A DNA stretch of 43,559 nucleotides from Clostridiaceae bacterium (GCA_012522035.1 JAAYLF010000063.1:1-43559), one strand, 5' to 3'; positions 15,691 to 24,775 are shown, counted from the stretch's first letter. Numbers and translations are program-made. Notes: a model not told the origin generated them from the sequence alone.

Positions 15691-17844
15691 ATGAACATCG
15701 TCAGAAGAATTGCAAAAGAACTTGAAATCAAAGAATATCAGGTGGAAAACACCATCAAGCTAATCGATGAAGGAAACACCATCCCCTTCATAGCAAGATA
15801 CAGAAAAGAAGCCCACGGTTCATTGGACGACACAACCTTGAGAGAACTTGAAAAAAAGCTCAACTACCTAAGAAGCCTTGAAAGCAAAAAAGAAGAGGTT
15901 AAAAATCTGCTTGAAAAACAAGGGGTTTTGGATGAAAAACTGATTCAGGAAATTGAAAAGGCAGACACTTTGTCTGAAATTGAAGACATTTATAGACCCT
16001 ACAGACCAAAAAGAAGAACAAGAGCCACTATCGCAAAGGAAAAAGGCCTTAATCCCTTGGAAGAAGCTATCTACAATCAAACAAAGTTTGGTATGCCTTT
16101 GGAAGAATATATTCAAAAATATATCGACGACAACAAGGACACAGTCACTGTGGAGTCCCTTGAGGAAGCAATAAATGGTATCAGCGACATTATCGCTGAA
16201 TTTGTAAGTGATGATGCTGAAATCAGAAAGAGAGTAAGAGGCCACTTCATTCTAAACAGCCAGATAGTATCCAAGGCTACGGATCCTGAAGCAGAGTCGG
16301 TTTACTCAAACTACTACGACTATGCTGAATCCACGATTAAAATTGCAGACCACAGGATACTGGCAGTTAACAGAGGAGAAAAGGAAGGCTTCCTAAAAGT
16401 CACAATCCAGGTTAGCAAGGAAAATGTACTCAGGTTGATAAACAACTATGTCATCAAGAATGACTGCCAGTACCGCGACTTTTTGGAAAAAGCCATAGAA
16501 GACTCCTATACCCGCCTCATTGAGCCCTCTATCGAAAGAGAGATAAGAAACTCCCTTACTGAAAGGGCTGTTGAAGGCGCTATTAAAAACTTTTCCAAAA
16601 ACCTCAAGCAGCTTCTTATGCAGAGACCTTTGAAAGGAAAAGTGGTAATGGGAATAGATCCCGCCTACAGAACCGGATGCAAATTTGCAGTATGCGATGA
16701 CACAGGCAAAGTGCTGGATACAGGGGTCATCTATCCTACTCCACCCCACAACAAGGTTGAAGAGGCTGCAAAAATACTGAAGGCTGCAATTGAAAAACAT
16801 GATGTGGATGTAATTGCCATAGGCAACGGCACCGCATCCGGTGAAACTGAAATGTTTGCTGCTTCACTGCATATGGATCTTAAAAGAAACATAGGATATA
16901 TTGTTGTAAATGAAGCTGGGGCGAGCGTTTACTCGGCCTCCGAACTTGCCGCAGAAGAGTTTCCGGATTTTGATGTTGCATTAAGAAGCGCAGTATCCAT
17001 TGCAAGAAGACTGCAGGATCCGCTGACAGAGCTTGTAAAGATTGATCCCAAGGCAATTGGTGTAGGACAATACCAGCACGACATGCCCACCAACCTTTTG
17101 GATTCTGCACTAAAGGGCGTAGTGGAAGACAGCGTCAACACTGTAGGAGTGGACCTTAATACCGCCTCTTTCTCCATCCTCTCCTATGTTTCCGGAATTA
17201 ACACTTCTGTAGCCAGGGAGATTGTGAAGTACAGGGAGGAAAACGGCAAATTCAAAAACAGAAAAGAACTTCTAAAGGTGCCCAAACTTGGCGCAAAGAC
17301 TTTCGAGATGTGCGCAGGATTTTTAAGAATACCAGAAAGTGATGATTTTCTTGACAACACTGCGGTTCACCCCGAGTCCTATGAGCCTGCAAGGAAACTC
17401 CTTGAGATGTGCGGAATCGAATCCACCAAGGATTTGAAACTGGTTGAGGAAAGGGCAAGGAAACTGGGTATTGAAAAAATAGCCAAGGCCATTGAAGTGG
17501 GAGTTCCAACCCTTGTTGACATTATTGAGGAGATAAAGAAGCCTGGAAGAGATATAAGGGATACATTACCCTCACCGATTGTCCGCACCGAACTACTAAC
17601 CCTTGAGAACCTGAAGGAAGGCATGATTCTGACCGGGACTGTAAGGAATGTAATAGACTTTGGTGCCTTTGTAGACATTGGAGTTCATCAGGACGGCCTT
17701 GTGCACATATCTGAAATCTGCGACAAATACATCAAACACCCGTCGGAAGTTCTAAGCGTGGGAGATATAATCAAAGTAAAGGTTATTAGTGTTGACGCTG
17801 GCAGAAAAAGAATATCTCTCAGCATGAAAAACATTCCACAATAG
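15691..17844 (+). CDS. tex: Tex-family S1 RNA-binding protein
   Basis: 717 residues, the normal Tex length. The N-terminal helical region begins with a helix-turn-helix-like segment (IAKELEIKEYQVENTIKLIDEGNTIPFIARYRKE). The YqgF/RuvC-like nuclease-fold domain starts at KVVMGIDPAYRTGCKFAV (about 316-333). Paired helix-hairpin-helix motifs follow (GVDLNTASFSILSYVSGI, FKNRKELLKVPKLGAKTFEMCAGFLRI). A C-terminal S1 domain covers about 645-715 (GMILTGTVRNVIDFGAFVDIGVHQDGLVHISEI). By family it binds nucleic acids and affects transcription and RNA turnover. AAAGGAG precedes the ATG. The CotH-family gene follows after 8 bases, so they probably share a transcript. Confidence 0.95.
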   Translation: MNIVRRIAKELEIKEYQVENTIKLIDEGNTIPFIARYRKEAHGSLDDTTLRELEKKLNYLRSLESKKEEVKNLLEKQGVLDEKLIQEIEKADTLSEIEDIYRPYRPKRRTRATIAKEKGLNPLEEAIYNQTKFGMPLEEYIQKYIDDNKDTVTVESLEEAINGISDIIAEFVSDDAEIRKRVRGHFILNSQIVSKATDPEAESVYSNYYDYAESTIKIADHRILAVNRGEKEGFLKVTIQVSKENVLRLINNYVIKNDCQYRDFLEKAIEDSYTRLIEPSIEREIRNSLTERAVEGAIKNFSKNLKQLLMQRPLKGKVVMGIDPAYRTGCKFAVCDDTGKVLDTGVIYPTPPHNKVEEAAKILKAAIEKHDVDVIAIGNGTASGETEMFAASLHMDLKRNIGYIVVNEAGASVYSASELAAEEFPDFDVALRSAVSIARRLQDPLTELVKIDPKAIGVGQYQHDMPTNLLDSALKGVVEDSVNTVGVDLNTASFSILSYVSGINTSVAREIVKYREENGKFKNRKELLKVPKLGAKTFEMCAGFLRIPESDDFLDNTAVHPESYEPARKLLEMCGIESTKDLKLVEERARKLGIEKIAKAIEVGVPTLVDIIEEIKKPGRDIRDTLPSPIVRTELLTLENLKEGMILTGTVRNVIDFGAFVDIGVHQDGLVHISEICDKYIKHPSEVLSVGDIIKVKVISVDAGRKRISLSMKNIPQ

Positions 17845-17852
17845 GTGATTCT

Positions 17853-20489
17853 ATGAAGTATTCCACGGAAAGAATTCTTTCTTTGGCTTTCGCTATGGTA
17901 CTGGTTGTAATTATGCTTGTGACCAGCAAGCATAATTACGACAAACACCCTCCTACAGGGCATTTGAAACTTACTGTGGGAGAGGTATGCATATTCTCAC
18001 TCATGGATAACAAATACATGCAGTTCAGTCTTGAAAAGGATAAATCTTACGAAATTTCTCTTGACATGGATACAAAAGTCTTCAAGGACACATACATAGG
18101 TCTTTCCAGCGATCAGGGAAACATTCAAATTGACGGAAAACACGCAAACAACACCCTTTTTCCATTAACAAACGGCAAATCCATAACAATAAAATCGGAC
18201 AAAAACGCAGTTCTTTTCGTATCAGTCTTTACATACAACAAAACCATAAACAAGGAAATACTCTATACCGGCAGTTTTTATTTTCTAAACAGCATAAAAG
18301 ACTTTTCGAATGAGAAAGAGGATTTGATTCTAGTTCTTACAGGGGATGTCAAGACAAATGAAACATTGATAATAAACAGGCCCTGTGAGTTCTATTTGAA
18401 TGGATACAGCTTTGAGTCCACACAAGACTTTATAGTGGATTTTGAATCCGACAAACCCTTTGCAATCCACTTGCAAGACAAAAAACAGATCAAGGTCGGC
18501 GCCTTTTATGCAAATACTCCAAACAGCAGCATAACCATTGACAAGAAATTTTTCAGTGATGAACTGGAGTATGCAATAAAAGCCAAAACCTTGAACGGTA
18601 AATCCCTCGGAACACGAATCACTGTAAAAAGTGCGGAAAAGTTCCTTCAGCTTGTTGACGACAACCACTACCCCCTTCTTTATCCGGATACCACAATTGC
18701 AGTCGAAGGCTTTGTTCTTGATGCAAAAGCCGTTGAATCCTTCTACAAAACACACAAGAAGGAAGTGACTGTCACAAAACCCATCAGGATTGATGTTGGC
18801 AAAGGGTTTGAAATAAAAGGTGTGATGCTAAACATCCAAACGGATGATAGCGGCACATTGGTTTTCAATTTGGCAAAGAACGCAAAATTCTTCCACCACC
18901 AAATTTCAATAGATGCACCTAACTGCTCCCTTTTATGGACAAATTCAGCTCCGAAAGAAGATTATGTGGCAAAATACATGAATGTTAAAACATACCAGGG
19001 AAAACCTTTAAAAAGCATTCTTGGCGGCAGCGGAAAAGGAAGAATTATTGATTTTAAAAGCAGTGATTCTTTAGACCTTGAATGGGTGGTAAAAGGAAAT
19101 GTAATTGAAGCCCAAGTTCCTTTTAATACCAGCGACAAGCAGCTTGCCAATATTGAAATCAGTTTTAATAGCAGCGAAGGTACAGCTGAAATAGATAAGG
19201 AGTATGATAAAGGGAACAATGTGGTAGACCTGTTTAAATCTCCCTTGATTGTTGTAACCGATGAGGAAGGCAAAACAAGAACGTACATGGTAGCTGTAAA
19301 AAGAAAAGCAAACTCTCTTCCTATCATCTATATATACACAGATAACCACAGGACTATTGATTCAAAGGAAGAGTACATAGCAGGATCCTTCATGATGGAT
19401 GCAGACCATGTAGATGAAAATCTGACAATACCAACCACAAACATGAATATTAGAGGGAGGGGCAATTCCACCTGGAGACTTTTTGACAAGAAACCATATA
19501 GGATCAAGTTTAATGAAAAAGTATCCCTGTTTGGCCTTGCACCTAACAGGGACTGGGTGCTTCTTGCAAACTATGCCGATCAGTCCCTGCTTAGAAATTA
19601 CGTTGCCATGGAAATGGGGAAGAAACTTACAAACCTTAAATTCACGCCTTCTTCCTACCCTGTTGACCTGTTTGTCAATGGCGAGTACATGGGTGTATAT
19701 TCCATTGGTGAGCAGATAGAAGTTGCAAAAAGCCGCGTGGATATTGACGAGGACTATGACGACCCTGATACCGGATATCTCCTGGAGGTGGGCGGTACTG
19801 ACAATGTCCTCGAGCTGGGTGTTAACTTTTTCCACTGTCTGATTCTAAAATGGGTCGCCATAAAGAGTCCGGACACAAGAACAATGTCAAAAGAACACTT
19901 TGACTTCATATCACGATTTACGAAAGATGCAGACAATGCCATCGTCAGAAACCAGGATTATGAAAACTACGTGGACATAGACTCGGTTATAGACTGGGTA
20001 ATTCTCCACGAGTTTACCTGCAATCTCGATTCAGGTTTTAGAAGAAGCTGTTTTCTGTACAAGGAAAAAGGCGGAAAACTCCACATGGGACCTGTTTGGG
20101 ATTTTGACCTTGCCTTTGGCAACTACTTCCGGGACGGCTCCTATGACACATGGTTTACCTGCGGTGGAGAAACTTTGGGAAATACCTGGACCACATTCCT
20201 TTATCAATATCCTGAGTTTAACGAAAAATACAAAAAGAGATGGAACGAGATAAAGGGCGTTCTTAAAGAAACAGCTCTTTCTGCGGTAAACAACGGAAAA
20301 GACATGGTTTTTGAGTCTGCCAGGTACAACTTTGAAAAATGGAACAAGCTGCTTGGAAACAAGACTTCCCTTCAGCCTGACCATATCAGGGAATTAAAAA
20401 CATATGACGACCATATCAACTATCTAATTGATTTCATAAACACACGTTATGAATGGCTTGACAACGCCATAAACAACCTGCCCTCGTAG
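17853..20489 (+). CDS. CotH kinase-family protein with large N-terminal extension
   Basis: 878 residues. An N-terminal hydrophobic segment (about 7-24) without a clear AxA cleavage site suggests membrane anchoring outside the cell or in the spore envelope. Residues about 30-400 are beta-rich and unassigned. About 400-490 resembles a cadherin-like/DUF5018-type sandwich (TDEEGKTRTYMVAVKRK). The CotH domain follows: MNIRGRGNSTW (about 531), PYRIKF, LFGLAPNRDWVLLANYADQSLLRNYVA, FVNGEYMGVYSIGEQIEV, then WVILHEFTCN and GPVWDFDLAFGN (about 744-755), the conserved acidic motif of this atypical protein kinase family. CotH proteins phosphorylate spore-coat proteins in Bacillus and occur widely in clostridial surface systems. 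The target here is unknown; the next gene is a candidate partner only by position. Confidence 0.85.
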   Translation: MKYSTERILSLAFAMVLVVIMLVTSKHNYDKHPPTGHLKLTVGEVCIFSLMDNKYMQFSLEKDKSYEISLDMDTKVFKDTYIGLSSDQGNIQIDGKHANNTLFPLTNGKSITIKSDKNAVLFVSVFTYNKTINKEILYTGSFYFLNSIKDFSNEKEDLILVLTGDVKTNETLIINRPCEFYLNGYSFESTQDFIVDFESDKPFAIHLQDKKQIKVGAFYANTPNSSITIDKKFFSDELEYAIKAKTLNGKSLGTRITVKSAEKFLQLVDDNHYPLLYPDTTIAVEGFVLDAKAVESFYKTHKKEVTVTKPIRIDVGKGFEIKGVMLNIQTDDSGTLVFNLAKNAKFFHHQISIDAPNCSLLWTNSAPKEDYVAKYMNVKTYQGKPLKSILGGSGKGRIIDFKSSDSLDLEWVVKGNVIEAQVPFNTSDKQLANIEISFNSSEGTAEIDKEYDKGNNVVDLFKSPLIVVTDEEGKTRTYMVAVKRKANSLPIIYIYTDNHRTIDSKEEYIAGSFMMDADHVDENLTIPTTNMNIRGRGNSTWRLFDKKPYRIKFNEKVSLFGLAPNRDWVLLANYADQSLLRNYVAMEMGKKLTNLKFTPSSYPVDLFVNGEYMGVYSIGEQIEVAKSRVDIDEDYDDPDTGYLLEVGGTDNVLELGVNFFHCLILKWVAIKSPDTRTMSKEHFDFISRFTKDADNAIVRNQDYENYVDIDSVIDWVILHEFTCNLDSGFRRSCFLYKEKGGKLHMGPVWDFDLAFGNYFRDGSYDTWFTCGGETLGNTWTTFLYQYPEFNEKYKKRWNEIKGVLKETALSAVNNGKDMVFESARYNFEKWNKLLGNKTSLQPDHIRELKTYDDHINYLIDFINTRYEWLDNAINNLPS

Positions 20490-20552
20490 AAAAAGTAATA
20501 TTTACGAAAGCTTGTCATATAATTTACCATAACTATTTAGTGAGGGATATGT

Positions 20553-21674
20553 ATGAGCTTTAACAATGGATATTACTTTTTCGAGCATAGCGACAAAAGT
20601 GTAAGCGGGTACATCATGTTCAGAAAGACAAACGGAATTGTACGCGTTCAAATCCTGGTTGAAGGACTTAACGTACCTGCTGACAAGGGACAAGTGTATG
20701 TCTCAAATGCCCACGGTGTCAAGCTGCATTTGGCGGATGTTCCTTTGAGAAAGATGAAAAATGGAAGAAGGAGCGTTAACTGCGACGTACGCTTCGATAA
20801 AAGCAAAAAACCATTGAGCAGTTTTGACTGCGCCCACATAGTCGTAAGGAACAAATCCGTCATTGAGGCTTTTTCCGGAAAAATAAGAAGCTTTGACAGG
20901 GACATGTTCAGCGACAGCTACCAAAAAAAGCCTGAAAAAAAGGAGTTGGACAAGACCGCTGAAAAACCCAAACCAGAACCAAAGCCAGAACCAAAACCAG
21001 AACCCAAGCCTCAACCCAAGCCGGAACCAAAACCTCAACCTCAACCTAAACCAGAACCCAGGCAGCTTGTTGATATTGAAACCAAGCCCGAAATCAAGGA
21101 GGTAAAACCTCCCGAGCCCAAGAAGGTTGAAAATGGCAATGCTAACGGTCGTGAACTCGCACCTCAAAAAACCGAGCAGTTATCAAAACCTCAGCTTTCG
21201 GAAAAACCCAGCTTTGACTGGGATGAATTCCTGAACAAGGAACTTAGGGCAGCAGATATAAACAAGGAAGTCAAAAAGGAGGAAAAGTCTCCTGACGACA
21301 TTTTCAATGAAATGCTCCTTCCCTTTGATCCATTCAACACCACAAACAAGGCATATAGCTGGTGGGTTGCAGACAGCTATCAGCAGGCATACGATGCTTT
21401 CAAGGCTGTAAATGTGCTAATGCCTACAATAATTACCAAGTTTCTGTACAATAATATTGAAAACCATAAGCATGCACTAATTGGCAGGTACGAACAGGAC
21501 GGCCGTAAATTCGTGATCCTTGGAATACCTTCTGCCAATGTCATTACCAACTCCGTCGCCCGCTGGATGAAGTGTTCAGTCTTCTATACGGATGCAGAAT
21601 ATGTTGGCTATCTTCTCTACTACATAGACGCAAAAACATCTTCATTGGTTAAGGCGGTGCCCCAGGAAGACTGA
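20553..21674 (+). CDS. Hypothetical protein with Pro-Lys-Glu/Gln repeat linker
   Basis: 373 residues, not recognised. Three parts are visible. Residues 1-125 are a beta-rich domain (GYIMFRKTNGIVRVQILVEGLNVP onward). Residues 138-170 are repeats of Lys-Pro-Glu-Pro and Lys-Pro-Gln-Pro that should form a stiff, extended linker, followed by a charged disordered stretch to about 220. Residues 225-373 are a folded C-terminal domain (DPFNTTNKAYSWWVADSYQQAYDAF, RYEQDGRKFVILGIPS). No signal peptide is evident. The start follows GTGAGGG. It lies 63 bases after the CotH gene on the same strand and ends 2 bases before the convergent spmB gene. A role in the spore coat or surface is suggested only by the CotH neighbour. 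Confidence 0.75.
   Translation: MSFNNGYYFFEHSDKSVSGYIMFRKTNGIVRVQILVEGLNVPADKGQVYVSNAHGVKLHLADVPLRKMKNGRRSVNCDVRFDKSKKPLSSFDCAHIVVRNKSVIEAFSGKIRSFDRDMFSDSYQKKPEKKELDKTAEKPKPEPKPEPKPEPKPQPKPEPKPQPQPKPEPRQLVDIETKPEIKEVKPPEPKKVENGNANGRELAPQKTEQLSKPQLSEKPSFDWDEFLNKELRAADINKEVKKEEKSPDDIFNEMLLPFDPFNTTNKAYSWWVADSYQQAYDAFKAVNVLMPTIITKFLYNNIENHKHALIGRYEQDGRKFVILGIPSANVITNSVARWMKCSVFYTDAEYVGYLLYYIDAKTSSLVKAVPQED
20964..21062 (+). repeat. Short in-frame tandem repeat encoding Lys-Pro-Glu/Gln-Pro
   Basis: A degenerate 6/12-base repeat of the type AAACCAGAACC runs for about 100 bases inside the coding frame and encodes the Pro-rich linker. Copy number could vary by slippage without breaking the frame, because units are multiples of three. 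Confidence 0.8.
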
Positions 21675-21676
21675 TA

Positions 21677-22201
21677 TCAAATGCCAAAAAGCAAGGATAT
21701 GAAAACCCCTGCATAGAAAGCGGATGCAAAACTTGCAATAAGAGCAGCTGTCAAAACATTGGGGGTTTTCCTTATTCTTGTATTCTGGGTGTAAACAGTC
21801 AAGGTATAAAGAATGGTTTCTGTAGAACCCATCATAACGGATGCAATCATGCCCGCTTTTGAATCCGCACCGTAAGTTTTGAATATGTCTGCAAGAAGGG
21901 CAAGGGATCCGCTGCCTGACACCGGTCTCATGATCAGAAAAGGAACAAGGGCGTCGTCAAGACCAAGAAAACTTGTAACCGGGTGCAAAAAAGACACCAG
22001 TATATCCAAAGCACCGGATGCCCTGAACACGCTGATTGCTACAATCAGACCTACCAGAGAAGGAAGAAGCTTTACAATTGTGGTTGCTCCTTCCTTTGCT
22101 CCTGATATAAAAGAATCAAAACATTTTACCTTTCTGAACACTCCGGAAACAAGAATCAAGAGAACCATTACCGGTATTACATATGAAATAAATTTGGTCA
22201 C
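21677..22201 (-). CDS. spmB: Spore maturation protein B
   Basis: 174-residue multi-pass membrane protein of the nucleoside-recognition (Gate) family, with segments FISGAKEGATTIVKLLPSLVGLIVAISVFRASGALD and RPVSGSGSLALLADIFKTYGADSKAGMIASVMMGSTETILYTLTVY that are typical of SpmB. In Bacillus, SpmA and SpmB are needed for proper spore core dehydration. The start is GTG at 22201 with GGAGG 8 bases upstream, overlapping the end of spmA by 4 bases. The stop lies 2 bases from the stop of the convergent Pro-rich gene. Confidence 0.94.
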   Translation of the reverse strand: MTKFISYVIPVMVLLILVSGVFRKVKCFDSFISGAKEGATTIVKLLPSLVGLIVAISVFRASGALDILVSFLHPVTSFLGLDDALVPFLIMRPVSGSGSLALLADIFKTYGADSKAGMIASVMMGSTETILYTLTVYTQNTRIRKTPNVLTAALIASFASAFYAGVFISLLFGI

Positions 22202-22779
22202 TGACGCTTCCTCCTTCCATCAAGAATGAAGAATAGAAGAAGGGCTGTCAAAAGAGTTAGAACTGACGTTATCCAAATAGGCACCAAAACATCCGCAGGA
22301 TTCCTTGCACCAAAGGAGCTTCTCAATGCAATAATGGTTGTTGGAACAAGTTGAAGACATGCAGAATTTACAACAAGGAACAGACATGTGCTTTTCCTGG
22401 CCGTGGTGTTTGGATTCGTCCTTTCAAGTTCCTGGACGGCTGCAATTCCTGATGGAGTGGCTCCATTACCCAAGCCAAGAAAGTTGGCTGTCAGGTTTGT
22501 TACAATATGCTTTTCCGCTTCCTTGTTGTACCTTGTTTCAGGAAACAACCTTCTGATTACGGGACTTATTAGTCTGGAGATAAAATTAATGCCTCCTGCA
22601 TCCTGGAAAATGCGCATCAAGCCGCACCAAAGGGATACAACACCTATAAGGCCTATGCAAAAAGTCACCGCATCATTTGACGCATCCAATAATGTTTTGC
22701 CAACAGCATCAATTTTTCCGCCAGCTATACCAACGACCAGACCTACAATCAATAAAGCGACCCAGATATAGTTTAGCAT
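22198..22779 (-). CDS. spmA: Spore maturation protein A
   Basis: 193-residue membrane protein, partner of SpmB. Diagnostic segments are IGVVSLWCGLMRIFQDAGGINFISRLISPVIRRLFPE and ITANFLGLGNGATPSGIAAVQELE-type sequence (here LTANFLGLGNGATPSGIAAVQEL), plus the C-terminal segment LVPTTIIALRSSFGARNPADVLVPIW. AGGTAAT precedes the ATG. A sporulation-type promoter (22810-22838) lies just upstream, fitting mother-cell expression as in the dacB-spmA-spmB operon of Bacillus; dacB is not adjacent here. Confidence 0.94.
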   Translation of the reverse strand: MLNYIWVALLIVGLVVGIAGGKIDAVGKTLLDASNDAVTFCIGLIGVVSLWCGLMRIFQDAGGINFISRLISPVIRRLFPETRYNKEAEKHIVTNLTANFLGLGNGATPSGIAAVQELERTNPNTTARKSTCLFLVVNSACLQLVPTTIIALRSSFGARNPADVLVPIWITSVLTLLTALLLFFILDGRRKRQ

Positions 22780-22809
22780 ATTACCTACCCATTCAATTTC
22801 CTTTTTAAA

Positions 22810-22838
22810 TGTATATGCCTGGCCAATTCCAAATATTT
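22810..22838 (-). promoter_or_regulatory. Sigma-E-like sporulation promoter for spmA-spmB
   Basis: Minus strand AAATATT (22832-22838), exactly 14 bases, then CATATACA (22810-22817). This resembles the mother-cell sigma-E consensus (-35 kmATATT, spacer 14, -10 CATACAhT). Known control of Bacillus spmAB by sigma-E supports it; no experiment is implied. Confidence 0.5.
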
Positions 22839-22866
22839 GTTGTAATATTAAATTATCCTATTTCTA

Positions 22867-22895
22867 TTGACTTTAATTTACATTTGGGGTAAGAT
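22867..22895 (+). promoter_or_regulatory. Sigma-A-type promoter for abrB-like gene
   Basis: TTGACT (22867-22872), 17-base spacer, TAAGAT (22890-22895), followed by GGGGAGGAG 6 bases before the ATG at 22935. Confidence 0.65.
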
Positions 22896-22934
22896 TATAG
22901 GTGTAATTATTATTGTAAAGGGGAGGAGAATAAT

Positions 22935-23177
22935 ATGATGAAATCAACGGGTATAGTTAGACGAGTTGACGAGCTAGGAAGAGTTGTACTTCCCATTGAA
23001 CTTAGAAGAACACTCGACATCCAAGAAAAGGACGCCCTCGAGATCTACGTGGATGCCAATTCAATTATATTGAAGAAATATGAACCATCCTGTGTTTTCT
23101 GCGGCAATGCCAGAGATGTGATTCAATACAAGGGAAAAAACATTTGCCCGGATTGCATTTACGACCTTAAAAAGTAA
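22935..23177 (+). CDS. abrB: AbrB/SpoVT-type transition-state regulator with zinc-knuckle tail
   Basis: 80-residue DNA-binding protein. The N-terminal swapped-hairpin AbrB domain (TGIVRRVDELGRVVLPIELRRTLDI, residues 5-29) is nearly canonical. The C-terminus carries CVFC (53-56) and CPDC (71-74), a probable zinc site seen in clostridial AbrB-like proteins. By family it controls growth-phase and sporulation genes. It lies at the end of a block of minus-strand genes in the same order as around Bacillus abrB, and it is convergent with rsmI. It has its own promoter and a strong terminator, so it is monocistronic. Confidence 0.92.
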   Translation: MMKSTGIVRRVDELGRVVLPIELRRTLDIQEKDALEIYVDANSIILKKYEPSCVFCGNARDVIQYKGKNICPDCIYDLKK

Positions 23178-23185
23178 CATATTAC

Positions 23186-23220
23186 AGGCGCTATCAAAGT
23201 ATAGTGCCTTTTTTCTTTTC
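23186..23220 (+). terminator. Rho-independent terminator of abrB
   Basis: AGGCGCTAT (23186-23194) pairs with ATAGTGCCT (23201-23209, one G-U), loop of six, then a T-run (TTTTTTCTTTT). The hairpin reaches into the last codons of the convergent rsmI gene. Confidence 0.85.
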
Positions 23221-24030
23221 ATAAATGGCATAAACATCATTTCTTGAAAGATTGGTTTCCTTTGCGACTTCTTTAATCGCATTGTTTCTCTTGTGGCCCT
23301 TTTCTATCTTATCATTAACCATTTTGAATATTTCATCATCTTCGTATTCATTAACCTGTTCCACTTCCCGAGCCCCTTCAATAACTATAACAAACTCGCC
23401 TCTTGGATTGTTTTCTTCATAGAACTCAATCAAACTGTCCACACTACCCCATTTCAACTCTTCAAACTTTTTCGTAAGTTCTCTGGCAAGACAAATCTGC
23501 CTGTCCCCTACATATTCTTTCATTTCCTTGAGAGTGGAAAGAATGTGGTGAGGTGGGGCATAAAACACAAGAGTCCTTTTTTCATTTGATATTCTTTCAA
23601 GGACTTCCTTTCTTTTTTTCTTGTCCTGGGGAAGAAATCCTTCGAAAACAAAGCTTCTTGTATTGAAGCCGGACAAAACAGCGCCCATTATCAAAGCACA
23701 GGGACCGGGGATCAAAGTATATTCAATGCCGTTTTCTATAGCAAGTTTCACCAAATCCTCACCAGGATCAGAAATGCCAGGAGTACCCGCATCGGTAACA
23801 TACGCAATGGACTCTCCATTTTTCAGCTTCCCTATCAATACTTCTCCCAAAGAATCCTTGTTGTGCTCATGGTAGCTTACAAGAGGCTTTTTGATATCGA
23901 AATGCATGAGAAGTTTTGAAGTGTGTCTTGTGTCTTCCGCAGCAATCAAATCCACACTTCTCAAAGTATTCAGCGCTCTTAACGATATATCTTCAAGGTT
24001 TCCTATCGGGGTTGCAACCAAGTACAGCAT
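23194..24030 (-). CDS. rsmI: 16S rRNA (cytidine1402-2'-O)-methyltransferase
   Basis: 278-residue tetrapyrrole-methylase-fold enzyme that methylates C1402 ribose in the ribosomal decoding centre with S-adenosylmethionine. The start LYLVATPIGNLEDISLRALNTLRSVDLIAAEDTRHTSKLL and TDAGTPGISDPGEDLV are diagnostic for RsmI. The C-terminal small domain (KEVAKETNLSRNDVYAIYEKKK) is present. It sits 9 bases after the tRNA methyltransferase gene, as in Bacillus (yabB-yazA-yabC), though no yazA-type GIY-YIG gene lies between them. Its 3' end shares the hairpin that terminates abrB. Confidence 0.95.
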   Translation of the reverse strand: MLYLVATPIGNLEDISLRALNTLRSVDLIAAEDTRHTSKLLMHFDIKKPLVSYHEHNKDSLGEVLIGKLKNGESIAYVTDAGTPGISDPGEDLVKLAIENGIEYTLIPGPCALIMGAVLSGFNTRSFVFEGFLPQDKKKRKEVLERISNEKRTLVFYAPPHHILSTLKEMKEYVGDRQICLARELTKKFEELKWGSVDSLIEFYEENNPRGEFVIVIEGAREVEQVNEYEDDEIFKMVNDKIEKGHKRNNAIKEVAKETNLSRNDVYAIYEKKKGTIL

Positions 24031-24039
24031 TTCCTTCTC

Positions 24040-24759
24040 CTATAAATTCACTTTTTTCTCAATCATTTTGCACGGAAGTTCAGGATCCACAAGCACTGGC
24101 GGTCCCACTTTCAAATTCTCACCGCCATACAGATTTGCCTTAAGCAAAAACAATATGGGACCGTCTGAAAGTTTTGAGTGCACAAACCTTATCAGTTTAG
24201 GTTCAAGCTTGTATTTTCTTAATGCACCCAGAGTGTCGCACAGCCTGTCCGGTCTGTTTACCATATACAAGGCACCTTTGGGTACCAAAACCATTGCTGC
24301 ACCTTTTACAACATCCTCAATGGTACAAAGGACCTCGTGCCTTGCAGCAGCATTGCTTTCATTGACATTCATAAGACCTGTCCCAAGTTTTTTATACGGG
24401 GGATTTGTAACCACCACATCGAAACTGGCTCTGGGAAAGTAGTCAAGAATGCTTTTGACATCTCCTCTAACAATGGAAATCCTATCGTTCAGGTTGTTCA
24501 AACTGACACTTCTTGCTGCCATGTCGGCTATATGGTCCTGTATTTCAAGTCCTGTAAAAGTGCTTTCAGAATTTTTATAAGACAAAAGAATGGGGATGAT
24601 ACCAGAACCGGTTCCTATGTCAAGAACTCTTTGCTTTCCCTTCAATTCCACAAAAAGCGACAAAAGGATGCTGTCAGTACCAAATCTGAAACTGTCCTTT
24701 TTCTGTATTATTCTTAAATTGCCAATCATCAAGTCTTCTATTCTTTCATCCGGCAGCAT
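24040..24759 (-). CDS. trmN6: tRNA1(Val) (adenine37-N6)-methyltransferase-like enzyme
   Basis: 239 residues from ATG 24759, where AAAGGGG lies 5 bases upstream; the longer frame to 24801 would start inside a terminator hairpin. SAM-binding segment VLDIGTGSGIIPILLS, then the N6-adenine catalytic motif NPPY in DVVVTNPPYKKLG. The N-terminus MLPDERIEDL and RFGTDSILLSLFVEL match the TrmN6/YabB group. It is directly upstream of rsmI. A bidirectional terminator sits just before its RBS, so its own transcription must start within or read through that element. Confidence 0.88.
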   Translation of the reverse strand: MLPDERIEDLMIGNLRIIQKKDSFRFGTDSILLSLFVELKGKQRVLDIGTGSGIIPILLSYKNSESTFTGLEIQDHIADMAARSVSLNNLNDRISIVRGDVKSILDYFPRASFDVVVTNPPYKKLGTGLMNVNESNAAARHEVLCTIEDVVKGAAMVLVPKGALYMVNRPDRLCDTLGALRKYKLEPKLIRFVHSKLSDGPILFLLKANLYGGENLKVGPPVLVDPELPCKMIEKKVNL

Positions 24760-24775
24760 AAAAACCCCTTTAATC

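Noticed and set aside
20703..21167. Phe/Trp/Leu repeat protein on the minus strand
   Set aside because: It is only the reverse reading of the Pro-Lys-Glu codon repeat of the plus-strand gene.
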